Notes: generated by a model not told the origin, from the sequence alone. A DNA stretch of 64,000 bases from an uncultured Saprospiraceae bacterium (GCA_937139495.1 CAKZQC010000026.1:186001-250000); one strand, 5' to 3'; positions 26,516 to 36,057 are shown, counted from the first letter of the stretch. Translations and numbers: made by a program.

Positions 26516-27070
26516 ATGAAAGATAAAGAAAATATAAAAAAAGAACTAGAAAGCCTATCCCCTTTCTTGAGTCAACTCAAATCCGATACTTCGGAAAATA
26601 AATCTGTACCTAAACACTATTTTGCAAACTTTGAAGATAGATTGCGAAACAGAATGGAACAAGAGTCTGCATTGCAGCCAACTGCCCCTATTCCTACCAA
26701 AAAGAATTGGTCCAGTTGGTTGGCAAGATTTTGGCAACCGCAATATGCCATGGCATTCAGTGTGGTACTTCTTTTGCTTGCCTTCTGGCAATGGATGCCA
26801 CAACAAAACGATGCCACGACGGTTGTCGCTAGTCATCAATCTTTGTTGGCAGATATATCTATCGAAGAAACGACCGATTATATCTTGGAAAACATACAGG
26901 ATTTTGAAATGACGGACATTGCTACACTACTCGAAGAGGACGAACTATTGACGATACCAACTCCAACTAGTACTTCTACGCTCGACCAAGCATTACAGCA
27001 AATAGAAGGCGGCGACCAATTGCTCGACGAGCTAACAGAGGAGGATATTGAAGCACTTGAATTTTTCTAA
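26516..27070 (+). CDS. Membrane protein, likely partner of the ECF sigma factor
   Basis: A 184-residue protein with a single membrane segment at about 76-94. The N-terminal part has YFANFEDRLRNRM, a phrase common in small Bacteroidota membrane proteins encoded beside sigma factors. The C-terminal part is acidic (runs of Asp, Glu, Thr) and faces the other side of the membrane. It starts 35 nt after the sigma gene and overlaps no gene. An anti-sigma role is likely from position; no classical zinc motif is present. Confidence 0.75.
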   Translation: MKDKENIKKELESLSPFLSQLKSDTSENKSVPKHYFANFEDRLRNRMEQESALQPTAPIPTKKNWSSWLARFWQPQYAMAFSVVLLLLAFWQWMPQQNDATTVVASHQSLLADISIEETTDYILENIQDFEMTDIATLLEEDELLTIPTPTSTSTLDQALQQIEGGDQLLDELTEEDIEALEFF

Positions 27071-27092
27071 AAAAAAACAAAAAACAAAACCT

Positions 27093-27557
27093 ATGAAATA
27101 TCTTATATTAAACACGCTACTGCTCCTCTTAGTATCGACTACCCTAGTAGTAGCACAGCAAGACAAAGACGGACATCGTGAACGCATGGAAGCACTCAAA
27201 GTTGCCTTCATCACCGAAGAATTGGCTTTGACCAGCCAAGAAGCTGAAAAGTTTTGGGTGGTCTATAATCAATTTGAAACCATTCGTAAAAAAGAGAAAA
27301 AAGCTACTAAACAACATAATCAAGTAGAAGTGACCACACTATCCGAAGCTGAACTACAAGTTTGGTTGGAGCAGCACTTGAAATTGGAGCAACAACGATT
27401 AACAACCAAACAAAAGTACGTCCAAGAGTTCAAGAAAATTTTGCCACTTCAGAAAGTAGTCAAACTCCTTTCGTTGGAACATAAATTCAAAAAAGAATTG
27501 CTACAAAAAGTACGAGCAGAGCGAGGCTGCGGAGAATCTCGGGAAGATAAAAAATAG
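27093..27557 (+). CDS. Secreted small protein, 'sensor of ECF sigma factor' type
   Basis: A 154-residue protein with a signal peptide ending near VVAQQ. Mature residues RMEALKVAFITEEL, then SQEAEKFWVVYNQF, match the Bacteroidota family annotated as sensor of ECF-type sigma factor, which has a CpxP/Spy-like helical architecture. It is likely periplasmic and helical. An upstream ATG at 27048 would add 15 residues, but MKYLILNTLLLL at 27093 gives a standard signal peptide start. It is the third gene of the sigma operon and ends at a terminator. Confidence 0.8.
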   Translation: MKYLILNTLLLLLVSTTLVVAQQDKDGHRERMEALKVAFITEELALTSQEAEKFWVVYNQFETIRKKEKKATKQHNQVEVTTLSEAELQVWLEQHLKLEQQRLTTKQKYVQEFKKILPLQKVVKLLSLEHKFKKELLQKVRAERGCGESREDKK

Positions 27558-27581
27558 TAGGTGTTTCTACTCTCCAATGAA

Positions 27582-27624
27582 AAGGAGCTAAATACGAAAA
27601 CCGTATTTAGCTCCTTCTTTTTTT
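27582..27624. terminator. Terminator of the sigma operon
   Basis: A 15-bp stem with a 5-nt loop and a T-run; it can serve both convergent genes. Confidence 0.8.
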
Positions 27625-27641
27625 GACCGTTTGTGTTGTCT

Positions 27642-28433
27642 TTATTGTGTCACGATTAAGGTATCTACTTGTTTGCCCCAAGCACCAAAGTAGCCCAAAG
27701 CACCATTGCTCAGATTACTAACAGGATTACCTGGTGCAGCACTCTGTGCTCCTGCTCCACCTACTGCATCTTGGAGTGTTTTGAAATATAAATGAGTGGC
27801 TTGGTCGATACTGGACAGCTCGATAACAGCAGTATCACCTACCTCAAAAACCTTGAACCCACCAAATGTACGCGTACTAATTCCATTGGAAGTTTCATCA
27901 TCATTGATACTATAACTAGTCGAAGTGCTGTTAGAGGTACTATCGAAATAAGTCATAAGAATTCCATAATAATTAGCAGTATTGACGGGGTCAGTATAGT
28001 TGACGTAAGCAAAATAATTGCCTGGTCCCAAAAAAGCAGTTTCCTCTGAAGTCAAGCTATCTATCGGCACTATAGCAGGCATAGTAGAAGTGGCGATATG
28101 CTTAATCCCTCCAACAGCCACTTCGAGCGTATAAGTATCGCCAACCTTGCCTATTAGTGTGCTGCCTCTATAAATTCCATTGCCCTCATGGGTCAATATT
28201 TCTGATTGTCCACTCTGGTTGCTAATCGTGATAGTCGCATCCGTTATAGCGGGTGAACCCGAATTGTCGTAATAACTACTCGTAGTGCTTAATTTGGCGT
28301 AGCAGGTAGAATCATTTTCCAAATATGACTCTATCACAGTTTTGGGATTGCTTTCGTTGAGGTCAATATTGATTACTTTTTCGCAGCTTGCCAAACCAAC
28401 CAATACCAATAGACCGATTATATATTTATTCAT
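27642..28433 (-). CDS. DUF4249-type lipoprotein paired with TonB receptor
   Basis: A 263-residue lipoprotein with lipobox GLASC, followed by EKVINIDL, the usual start of DUF4249 proteins. These are encoded beside TonB-dependent receptors and probably sit on the outer membrane next to them. DATITISNQSGQSEIL, TYTLEVAVGG and the Asp/Asn-rich strands fit the family beta domains. The protein is shorter than many family members. The start is the Met of MNKYIIGLLV (28433) rather than an upstream ATG at 28475. Between it and the receptor gene lies the palindromic element at 28461-28624, which could adjust expression. Confidence 0.8.
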   Translation of the reverse strand: MNKYIIGLLVLVGLASCEKVINIDLNESNPKTVIESYLENDSTCYAKLSTTSSYYDNSGSPAITDATITISNQSGQSEILTHEGNGIYRGSTLIGKVGDTYTLEVAVGGIKHIATSTMPAIVPIDSLTSEETAFLGPGNYFAYVNYTDPVNTANYYGILMTYFDSTSNSTSTSYSINDDETSNGISTRTFGGFKVFEVGDTAVIELSSIDQATHLYFKTLQDAVGGAGAQSAAPGNPVSNLSNGALGYFGAWGKQVDTLIVTQ

Positions 28434-28460
28434 TTTGTTTTTTTTGTTTGTACGAATGTC

Positions 28461-28624
28461 TAAGTAGGTGGACACAAATAATGGGTATTTAAAAGTACGT
28501 TAATTTTTTTGATTATTGAGAACTCCCACAGCTTGATAGCCTTAGCTATCAAGCGAGGACAGGACGATAAGAATCGTGAAAATTACAGCTTTGAAATGCC
28601 TTATTATTTTTGTCCACCTACTTA
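28461..28624. repeat. 164-bp palindromic element between TonB receptor and DUF4249 genes
   Basis: The ends are 22-bp inverted repeats (TAAGTAGGTGGACA then C/A then AAATAAT) with one mismatch, at 28461-28482 and 28603-28624. The centre is a 10-bp stem at 28532-28555, and the arms between them are also partly complementary, so nearly the whole element could form one long hairpin. No target-site duplication is visible. It resembles a REP- or MITE-like element. Confidence 0.6.
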
Positions 28625-28628
28625 AGAT

Positions 28629-30944
28629 TTAGAAAGAAAAATTCCAAGTAACAGTTGGTATGATACCAAACAAACTCAACTGTACCGCCTGTATTTTGGT
28701 CGGGTCGTTGGGGTCTTCTCTGAAATCAATCAAATAAGGGTTCAACTGATTATACACATTGTAAACACCTACGGTGAAACTCGATTGAAACTTTTTGTCC
28801 ACTTTGTTGCGGAACGTCACCGCTACATCTAGTCGATGCGAAGCAGGCAAACGATAACCATTGCGTTCTGTAAAATAGCTAACGCGCTGTCCATTTATTT
28901 CATACTTACCACTCGGAAAAGTAACTGCACTACCCGTTTGGTAAATCCAAGACATAGAAAACACCCAGCGTTTTTTAAGCTCATAAGTACCTACTAAAGC
29001 AATATCGTGCGTACGGTCTTGCTTGGCAGAATAAGGCTTGCCATCATTGATTTGGTCAAACTGATAAGCAGTTTTGGAGAGTGTATAACTCACCCAACCA
29101 TTGAAATCGCCAAAGCGAGTTTGTACCAATAGTTCGGCACCATAAGACCAACCTCTACCCGACAGGATTTGGCTTTCTATTTTGGTATTGAGCAATATAT
29201 CTGCTCCATTCTCAAAGTCCACTTGATTCTGTAAGTGTTTGTAGTAGCCTTCTAGGCTAACATTAATCTTGTCGCCCAATAACGATTGTTTGACTCCCAA
29301 ACTCACTTGATCTGCTATCTGTGGCGCTACATTATTGCTACTCGGAATCCAAACATCGCTAGGAGCCAAGCTCGTACTATTGCTCAATAAGTGCAAATAT
29401 TGATGTATGCGATGATAACCAAATTCAAAAGAAGTCGTTGGTTTGTATTGGTAGGTCAATGCCAATCTTGGCTCCAGACCAACATACGTCTGCACGTTTT
29501 CTAGTGGTTGGTAAGTAGTGGTATCGGTCACCCTATTTTGGTCGTCGTAGGTATATACATCACCTGGACCAATCTGGTTGAACAACGATATGCGGAGTCC
29601 ATATACCGCCTTGACTTTGTCCGATATATCCCACTCATGACTGGCATAAATGCCACTCTCTACAGCGTGTTTCTTTTCGGCTAGTAAGCTCGTAATTCTG
29701 TCGTTATCCGAACGCAACTGGCTCGGCTGAAACTGGTGATAGGTCACATTAAATCCTGCTTTGATTGTATTTCCAGGATTGTGATAATAATTAAAGTCTT
29801 GCTTCAACGCAAAATCACGAATCCCCGCTTCTATATTAAAATCGTTGCCCGAACGTCCTATTTTGTAGCCATAATGATAGTCGCTAAAAAATACAGACGT
29901 ATTAGAAAACATCTTTTCATTGATGGTATGATTCCAGCGAGCTGTAATCGTATAGTTGCCATAATTGAGCCCGAAAGTGCCAAAACCAAAATTGTCTTGA
30001 CCGATATATCCTGACAAAAAGACTCTGTCTTTTTTGCCAAATTGATAATTAGCTTTCAAGTTCAAATCCCAGAAACCAAGTTTTAGCTCCCCAAATCGAG
30101 CAGGGTCCGCTACTTTCAGTATCAAATCCAAATACGTCGTTCTGCCCGATACGATGAAAGAACCTTTGTCTTTTACGATGGGTCCTTCGAACGTCAATCG
30201 AGAAGAAATCAAGCCGATTCCGCCCGACAACGAATACTTGCGTTTGTTTCCATTTTTCATATAAATATCCAATACCGACGACGCTCGTCCGCCATATTGG
30301 GCAGGTATGCCACCTTTATAAACCGTCAAATCCTTGAGTGCATCAGAATTGAAAACAGAGAAGAAACCTAAAAAATGCGAAGGATTATAAACCACTGCTT
30401 CATCTAGCAATATCAAGTTTTGGTCAGGTCGCCCACCACGTACCGTCAGTCCAGTACTGCCCTCACTAGCGGCACTAATACCCGGCAATAGCTGAATACT
30501 TTTCAGAATATCTTTCTCGCCCATAAACACAGGGAGCGTTTCCAGTTTTTTGACATTAATTTTGGTCGTACCGACACCTACATTTTCGAGTGTTTCTTCT
30601 GCTCTATCGGCACTTACTTCGAGTACTATAGTTTGGTTGCCCGACTCTACTACTTCTAGATCTTGCGTAATATTTTTGGTTAGCTGTACTTCGAGCAGTT
30701 GCTTATCATAGCCCAAATAATTCACTTCCAATATATAGGTCCCTTCGTCTAGTGTTAGCGAATAAAAACCATAAATATTGGTACTAACACCTGTACTAGT
30801 ACCTTGTACTTGGAGTGTAGCACCAATCAATTCTTCGCCCGTTGCTTGGTCTTTGACATAGCCACTAATAGTGTATTTTTCGGGCGACTGAGCCAGAGCA
30901 GTATTGATTAGCAATAACAAAACTAGATTAATCCAAATTTTCAT
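28629..30944 (-). CDS. TonB-dependent outer membrane receptor with carboxypeptidase-like domain
   Basis: A 771-residue outer membrane protein. It has a signal peptide (about 1-19), a carboxypeptidase-regulatory-like domain (about 22-105, with SGYVKDQATGEELIGA), then a plug domain (about 125-235, with GGRPDQNLILLD) and a beta-barrel ending in the typical aromatic C-terminus TWNFSF. Such receptors import large or scarce substrates using TonB energy. The DUF4249 gene downstream belongs to the same substrate system. A TonB-box near the start of the plug domain cannot be assigned with certainty. The ligand is unknown. Confidence 0.92.
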   Translation of the reverse strand: MKIWINLVLLLLINTALAQSPEKYTISGYVKDQATGEELIGATLQVQGTSTGVSTNIYGFYSLTLDEGTYILEVNYLGYDKQLLEVQLTKNITQDLEVVESGNQTIVLEVSADRAEETLENVGVGTTKINVKKLETLPVFMGEKDILKSIQLLPGISAASEGSTGLTVRGGRPDQNLILLDEAVVYNPSHFLGFFSVFNSDALKDLTVYKGGIPAQYGGRASSVLDIYMKNGNKRKYSLSGGIGLISSRLTFEGPIVKDKGSFIVSGRTTYLDLILKVADPARFGELKLGFWDLNLKANYQFGKKDRVFLSGYIGQDNFGFGTFGLNYGNYTITARWNHTINEKMFSNTSVFFSDYHYGYKIGRSGNDFNIEAGIRDFALKQDFNYYHNPGNTIKAGFNVTYHQFQPSQLRSDNDRITSLLAEKKHAVESGIYASHEWDISDKVKAVYGLRISLFNQIGPGDVYTYDDQNRVTDTTTYQPLENVQTYVGLEPRLALTYQYKPTTSFEFGYHRIHQYLHLLSNSTSLAPSDVWIPSSNNVAPQIADQVSLGVKQSLLGDKINVSLEGYYKHLQNQVDFENGADILLNTKIESQILSGRGWSYGAELLVQTRFGDFNGWVSYTLSKTAYQFDQINDGKPYSAKQDRTHDIALVGTYELKKRWVFSMSWIYQTGSAVTFPSGKYEINGQRVSYFTERNGYRLPASHRLDVAVTFRNKVDKKFQSSFTVGVYNVYNQLNPYLIDFREDPNDPTKIQAVQLSLFGIIPTVTWNFSF

Positions 30945-31073
30945 TGTATCTTTTATTTTTGATAGATAAGTTATTTTTTGGTAGGCTATAACGTAAGCTT
31001 AGACATGTTCTAAGCTGCAAAGATGGAATTTATATACGATATACTACTGATTAATTAGACCAAATACCTTTTA

Positions 31074-31973
31074 ATGGCTATGAAGACTACTCAACGTTAC
31101 GTTTCTTATATTACACAATTGCGTGTCCTGACAGGTGGTACTCCTATGGGCATTAGCCTTTTTTTGTTAGTAGTCAGTGGTATTGTATTCAATTTAGTCA
31201 CGCTAGATTCCGAACTGATGTATGCTGGAGACGAATGGGCAACCACCCAATCGACCCTACTCTACAAAGAGATTATAGAATCGGAAGATGACGAAGGCAA
31301 TGTAAGTTATTCGTATGAATATACGATTAGTTATATCGTAGCAGGTGCTAGTTATTCCACTACTTGCTATAGCAATAAAGATATAGCTCCAAAACATTCG
31401 TTGATACAATTAGAAGCCTATCTTCCAGCCGAATTGACAAACCAACCAGCCAAAACCTACCCAACCGAATACAATACGAACAAACCTCATGTCGCTCGAA
31501 TTATTGGCTCAAAATCGGCTCCTTATGCTGCATGGGTTGGTGTACTGGTTTCAATATTTGCCTTAGCTATTTTATTTTGGGTAATAATCAACTATCGAAA
31601 AAACAGCCAATTATTAGATTTACTTATGTTCGGTATCTATACGAGAGGCAAGTACCAAAGTCACATAACCACCAATACGAGTATTAATGATAGTCCTGTT
31701 GTCATTTACAAATTTGGGTTTAGAGCCCAAGACGGCAAACAATATTCTACTAAAGGAAAAACACATCAATACCATCTAGTAGAAGACGAAGAAACGGAAG
31801 CCATCTTGTATCAAGCCAACAACCCAAAGAAAGCCATCATTTGCGATATATACACCTATATGCCCAAGCTAGCCCAATCTGGAGAGCTAGAAAAACAAAC
31901 TAGTTTTCTGGGATTGACACCATTAGTCCTGCTCTTAGCTATTAGTGCTGGTATCTATTACCTCTTCAGTTAG
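31074..31973 (+). CDS. DUF3592-like membrane protein
   Basis: A 299-residue protein with probable membrane segments near 24-43, 150-170 and 278-297. Residues between the first two include TQSTLLYKEIIES and YEYTISYIVAGASYS, and the region after the second repeats YKFGFRAQDGKQYSTKG, two similar beta modules as in DUF3592 proteins. The function of that family is unclear. The 3' end overlaps the heme A synthase gene by 39 nt in the convergent direction, so the end of each transcript is antisense to the other. Confidence 0.75.
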   Translation: MAMKTTQRYVSYITQLRVLTGGTPMGISLFLLVVSGIVFNLVTLDSELMYAGDEWATTQSTLLYKEIIESEDDEGNVSYSYEYTISYIVAGASYSTTCYSNKDIAPKHSLIQLEAYLPAELTNQPAKTYPTEYNTNKPHVARIIGSKSAPYAAWVGVLVSIFALAILFWVIINYRKNSQLLDLLMFGIYTRGKYQSHITTNTSINDSPVVIYKFGFRAQDGKQYSTKGKTHQYHLVEDEETEAILYQANNPKKAIICDIYTYMPKLAQSGELEKQTSFLGLTPLVLLLAISAGIYYLFS

Positions 31974-33116
31974 GTTTTCTTTTCTATTTTTGAGTGCTAT
32001 TCGCTTGCCGCCACTACTAAACTGATAGTTGACATACAACATAGCCAATAACAATAATAGTCCGCCTGTCTGGTGGGCTACGCCCCAAAACAAAGGAATT
32101 TTGCCTACCGCAAATAGCAAGGTCAAAATACCCAATACCACCTGTACCACCAATAAAAGCAACAATACCAAACTACCTCGTTCCAATGCCTTGGATTGGT
32201 GAATCCGCTTGACATTGACATAAAAAACAGGAATCAAAAGACATAATAAATAAGCCGTACTTCGGTGTAGCAACTGTATAAATGCAGGAGCAAAAGTATT
32301 GGTATTATAATCTTGCATATTGGAAAAAGACCATTCATTTTGGTCTTTGAGTACCTCTGCTATCCAGACCCACGAACCATCTGGTTCTACTTCCATGTGT
32401 GGAAAATTATTGAAAAATAGCCCTGCTTTGATACCAGCCATCAGGCCACCCAATACAATTTGTAAACTAATAATAACAGTAATTCGCCAAGCAAATTTGC
32501 GCAATCGGCGGTTGTGTCCATCCATTGTTTCGGGTTGCAACACCTGTAAGGTCGTCCACCACAGATACCCCAATAATAAGGTAGCCAAAGAAAGGTGCAA
32601 CGTCAATTTGTAGCCATTGACCCAAGCATATTTTGGGGTATCCAAGCCAGATTTGACCATTATCCAACCAAATAGAGCCACTACGGCAGCAATCAATACT
32701 ACTTTACCTAATTCTTTCATGAGTCCTTTGGAGAGCATCTTACGTCGCCAGAATAGTAGAAACGGAATCAAGAAAACAAAGCCCATCGTACGAGCCCACA
32801 AGCGATGGAAATATTCCCAAAAGAAAATGAATTTGAATTCACTCATCGGGATTCCTTCAGGATACATACTAGCAGGCCATTTTTTTTGTACTTGACCAAT
32901 AGCACGTTGTGTATAGGCTTCTCGTGCCACCTCCCAGTCCGCTTCATTGAGCGGGGGTATCGTGCCTTGTATCACCGCCCATTCGGTGATAGAAAGTCCA
33001 GAGTCTGTCAATCGAGTAATTCCCCCAATCAATACTTGAAATAGAACCATTATTACTCCTATTATCAACCAAGTCTTTACGACCTTCCCATAATTCTTTT
33101 GCATCGCTAATTCCAT
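31935..33116 (-). CDS. ctaA: Heme A synthase (COX15/CtaA)
   Basis: A 393-residue membrane protein with about eight transmembrane helices. It oxidises heme O to heme A for cytochrome c oxidase. Diagnostic phrases are GGITRLTDSGLSITEW, the heme-ligand helix with EYFHRLWARTMGF, HLSLATLLLGYLWW, LLHRSTAYLL and VAHQTGGLLLL. The length is that of the type without the short N-terminal extension. It may start at the Met at codon 5. A -7 box (TACCTTTG at 33145-33138) lies 22 nt upstream. Confidence 0.92.
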   Translation of the reverse strand: MELAMQKNYGKVVKTWLIIGVIMVLFQVLIGGITRLTDSGLSITEWAVIQGTIPPLNEADWEVAREAYTQRAIGQVQKKWPASMYPEGIPMSEFKFIFFWEYFHRLWARTMGFVFLIPFLLFWRRKMLSKGLMKELGKVVLIAAVVALFGWIMVKSGLDTPKYAWVNGYKLTLHLSLATLLLGYLWWTTLQVLQPETMDGHNRRLRKFAWRITVIISLQIVLGGLMAGIKAGLFFNNFPHMEVEPDGSWVWIAEVLKDQNEWSFSNMQDYNTNTFAPAFIQLLHRSTAYLLCLLIPVFYVNVKRIHQSKALERGSLVLLLLLVVQVVLGILTLLFAVGKIPLFWGVAHQTGGLLLLLAMLYVNYQFSSGGKRIALKNRKENLTEEVIDTSTNS

Positions 33117-33137
33117 GCTTTATTTTTTTGTTTGATA

Positions 33138-33145
33138 CAAAGGTA
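33138..33145 (-). promoter_or_regulatory. Predicted -7 box of ctaA
   Basis: TACCTTTG on the minus strand, close to the start codon. A well-spaced -33 TTG is not evident. Confidence 0.35.
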
Positions 33146-33333
33146 CGACCTAGCCTATCAATTGAGAAAAACACCTACTCAAAAAACGCTCTTTAGATTT
33201 AATCTAAATACTTCAAAATGCGGCATTAAATGAAACAAAACGTTTTGATGCTTTTGAAGCAATATTTGGCCATACGATTAATTACAATTTAAAGAAATAA
33301 AATTTTTAAAAAAACGACTATTATTATTAGGGC

Positions 33334-33876
33334 TGTGCATAAGTGGATAAGTCTATCATAATCTTTAATTGGATTATTCACTTAAAGATTTCAACACTAA
33401 AAAGCTACTTATCCACAATAAATGTGGATAAGTAAGCCTGTTTTTATAGTTTTACAGCTAGTTATCCACTTTGTCCACAATATTGTGAATATTTTTTCAT
33501 TTTTTAAGCCCTCTTAGGATATTTTTAAACGATATGTGTGTAAGTGGTGTAAAAGTGGGTAGTTTATCCACATTTTGAGGTCACGCTTCAAGTTGATAAC
33601 TCAAAATATAGGAATAATCAATAAGTTTGTGGATAACTATTACGGTTATCCACATTACTTGCAAGCTTTGGTGTGGATAACTATTGCTTTTAAATGATTG
33701 ACAAACAGGTGATTAAATATAAAAGTATATTTTAATGTTTATAACCTATAAAAACAAATTTTTGGAAGTGTTCCAAACAATAAATTGTAGTAGCTTTTGG
33801 TCAAAAAATGAAACAGAGTACCGCTAGACCGCTTATATAAGGGGTTTAGTAGTGTTTTTATCCACACTGTGGATAA
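33334..33876. other. oriC: Chromosomal replication origin (oriC) with DnaA-box cluster
   Basis: In 543 bp I count eight perfect TTATCCACA DnaA boxes: 33409, 33564, 33646 and 33858 on the plus strand, and 33423, 33628, 33672 and 33868 on the minus strand. Near-matches occur at 33334, 33342, 33462 and 33471. They occur partly as close inverted pairs (33409/33423, 33628/33646, 33858/33868). A very A+T-rich stretch at 33283-33318 could be the unwinding element. The 1071-bp gap between ctaA and the SRAP-like gene holds no gene. This matches bacterial oriC architecture. dnaA is not next to it, which is common in Bacteroidota. Confidence 0.88.
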
Positions 33877-34187
33877 CTTGTTGATAAAATGTGTATTAAC
33901 TGTTCGTAAACTAGCTAGGGAATAAAAAATGACTTTTTTTTGTCACTTTTTAGTTTTTTTAGGACTTTCTGTAATTTTTTTGCGGTCAAAAGGCAGGATT
34001 TTAGTACTAATTTGTTGAAAAGTCAAGCTGGCAGCTGTGTATAAGCTAAAAGACAACCAACGATACCTTTTTTTGTTTTGAAATAGTTGTTTCATCAAAA
34101 TAACTGCTAACTTTAAATCAATTGATACCTATACATAGAGGTATTGACGGAATTGAATAAAAAAATTTGATAATCACAAAATAAATT

Positions 34188-34850
34188 ATGCCTACACGTT
34201 TTTCCTTCCATGCGTCCAACGAAAGAATGAAACGACAGTTTCAATTAGCCACCAAAAAAAAGCTACAAGCCAGCTACAATATAGCAGGCGGTGACAATGC
34301 TTATGTATTGACCAACGAGTCCGACGACTTACAGATTTTTCGTTGGGGGTTTATCCCGCACTGGGCGAAGGAAGCGACAGTAGGCGACAACCTGACGACG
34401 ACACAGGCAGCTGGTATTGCTACCAAACTCTCTTTTAGAATGCCGATTCGCCAAAAACGCTGTTTGATATTTGCAGATAGTTATTACGAATGGGAAAAAG
34501 ACGGCAGAGCCAAAAAACCTTATCGAGTACATTTGCACAATCAAGAGTTGATGGCAATGGCTGGCGTTTGGGATAGTTGGAAAGGCAGCGATAATAAGAT
34601 TATACATACTTTTGCACTTATCACAGTACCTGCTAGTGCCGAGTTGCAAGCAATAGGCGCGGCTAGTATGCCTGCGGTAATCAATGATAAGGCAGAGCGA
34701 GAAGCTTGGTTGGGCGATACCGCCTTGCCGGTGATATTAGGGCTACTGAAGCCACTAGAAGCGGGAGCTTTAGAAATCTACCCGATAGCAGAGCAAGTCA
34801 ACGACACTGCCAATAATTATCCCGATTTGCACAAACTTTGGAAAGAATAG
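34188..34850 (+). CDS. SRAP/YedK-like protein lacking catalytic Cys2
   Basis: A 220-residue protein of the SOS-response-associated peptidase (HMCES/YedK) fold, recognised by FRWGFIPHWAK, RCLIFADSYYEWEKDG and KPYRVHL, and the MPAVI segment near the C-terminus. Normal members begin MCGR and use Cys2 for a thiazolidine link to abasic DNA. Here the start is MPTR, so Cys2 is absent. The family HxRMP histidine is replaced by GAASMP, and the NARxE motif is not conserved. The Glu of YYEW is kept. It may be a pseudoenzyme that binds DNA without linking, or a diverged paralogue. It lies beside oriC and before a terminator. Confidence 0.85.
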   Translation: MPTRFSFHASNERMKRQFQLATKKKLQASYNIAGGDNAYVLTNESDDLQIFRWGFIPHWAKEATVGDNLTTTQAAGIATKLSFRMPIRQKRCLIFADSYYEWEKDGRAKKPYRVHLHNQELMAMAGVWDSWKGSDNKIIHTFALITVPASAELQAIGAASMPAVINDKAEREAWLGDTALPVILGLLKPLEAGALEIYPIAEQVNDTANNYPDLHKLWKE

Positions 34851-34900
34851 ATCAATACTGTGAACTATTTTAGGTGTAAATCAGTTAGCTAATTGAAAAG

Positions 34901-34932
34901 ACTTAGTTTGTATTTCAAACTAAGTTATTTTA
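34901..34932 (+). terminator. Terminator after the SRAP-like gene
   Basis: A perfect 10-bp stem and 5-nt loop with a following T-rich tail (TATTTTATA). Confidence 0.65.
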
Positions 34933-34958
34933 TAATACCACACAAAATATAATAAGCT

Positions 34959-35966
34959 ATGGAAGGTTTAGAACTCGCTCAAGCCAATTTAGCCAAAAAA
35001 GGTTATTTGGATATGGAGGTAGACCCTACGCTCGATTTGATAGCAGAAATCAAGCGACTCAAAGTAGAAAAAAATGCTATTTTGCTCGCTCATTACTATC
35101 AAGAAAGCGAAATACAGGACATTGCCGACTATGTCGGAGATAGCCTGGGATTAGCACAAATGGCTGCTTCTACAGAAGCGGACATTATCGTATTTGCGGG
35201 GGTTCATTTTATGGCAGAAACTGCCAAGATGCTTAATCCAAGCAAGAAAGTATTGTTGCCTGACCTCAAGGCAGGTTGTTCGTTGGCAGACTCCTGCCCT
35301 GCTCCCTTATTCAAAAAATTTAAGGAAAAATACCCCGAACACGTTGTTGTTAGTTACATCAATTGTACGGCTGCACTCAAGACAATGACTGATGTTTGTT
35401 GTACTTCTACCAATGCCCAACAGATTATTGAGAGTATTCCAGCAGACAAATCCATTATCTTCGCTCCTGACAAAAATCTAGGGGCGTATCTCCAAAAAAC
35501 AACAGGGAGAGATATGGTATTGTGGCAAGGTGCCTGTATGGTTCACGAGATGTTTTCTAGAGAGAAAATCATCAAGCTAAAAATACAACACCCAAACGCT
35601 AAAGTAATTGCCCACCCTGAGTGCGAAGAGCCTATCTTGGCATTGGCAGATCACATTGGTTCTACGAGTTCTTTGTTGCGTTATTCGCAAGAAAACGAAG
35701 CAACCGAATTTATTGTAGTGACAGAAGCAGGTATTATTCACCAGATGGAGAAAAATTCTCCTGACAAGACGTTTTATCCTGCCCCTTCTACCGATGATAC
35801 TTGTGCTTGCAACGAATGTCCGTATATGCGACTCAACACACTCGAAAAACTGTATTTGTGCATGAAGCACGAATTGCCAGAAGTCACCTTATCCGAACAG
35901 GTCATAAAAGACGGAAGAGGTTGTATTGACAGAATGCTCGAAATATCTGCCAAAGCAGGTCTGTAA
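34959..35966 (+). CDS. nadA: Quinolinate synthase A
   Basis: A 335-residue iron-sulfur enzyme that condenses iminoaspartate and dihydroxyacetone phosphate to quinolinate in NAD synthesis. Motifs are [25 protein letters not shown] start ([14 protein letters not shown]), [24 protein letters not shown] and ACNECPYM, which include the three cysteine ligands of the [4Fe-4S] cluster. The C-terminal [11 protein letters not shown] is typical. The length is normal. No nadB is nearby. A strong terminator follows. Confidence 0.95.
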   Translation: MEGLELAQANLAKKGYLDMEVDPTLDLIAEIKRLKVEKNAILLAHYYQESEIQDIADYVGDSLGLAQMAASTEADIIVFAGVHFMAETAKMLNPSKKVLLPDLKAGCSLADSCPAPLFKKFKEKYPEHVVVSYINCTAALKTMTDVCCTSTNAQQIIESIPADKSIIFAPDKNLGAYLQKTTGRDMVLWQGACMVHEMFSREKIIKLKIQHPNAKVIAHPECEEPILALADHIGSTSSLLRYSQENEATEFIVVTEAGIIHQMEKNSPDKTFYPAPSTDDTCACNECPYMRLNTLEKLYLCMKHELPEVTLSEQVIKDGRGCIDRMLEISAKAGL

Positions 35967-35988
35967 CTTTGAGCATACCCTATCTAAG

Positions 35989-36030
35989 AGAAGAAGCCGT
36001 TTCAACTTAATTGTTGAAACGGCTTCTTCT
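35989..36030. terminator. Bidirectional terminator after nadA
   Basis: An 18-bp perfect stem (35989-36006 with 36013-36030) and a 6-nt loop. Confidence 0.85.
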
Positions 36031-36057
36031 GTATGTTATAAGATGCTCTAATAACCT

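Noticed and set aside
33334..33876. Plasmid iterons instead of oriC
   Set aside because: There is no replication initiator gene nearby, boxes are canonical DnaA sites, and flanking genes (ctaA, nadA) are chromosomal.
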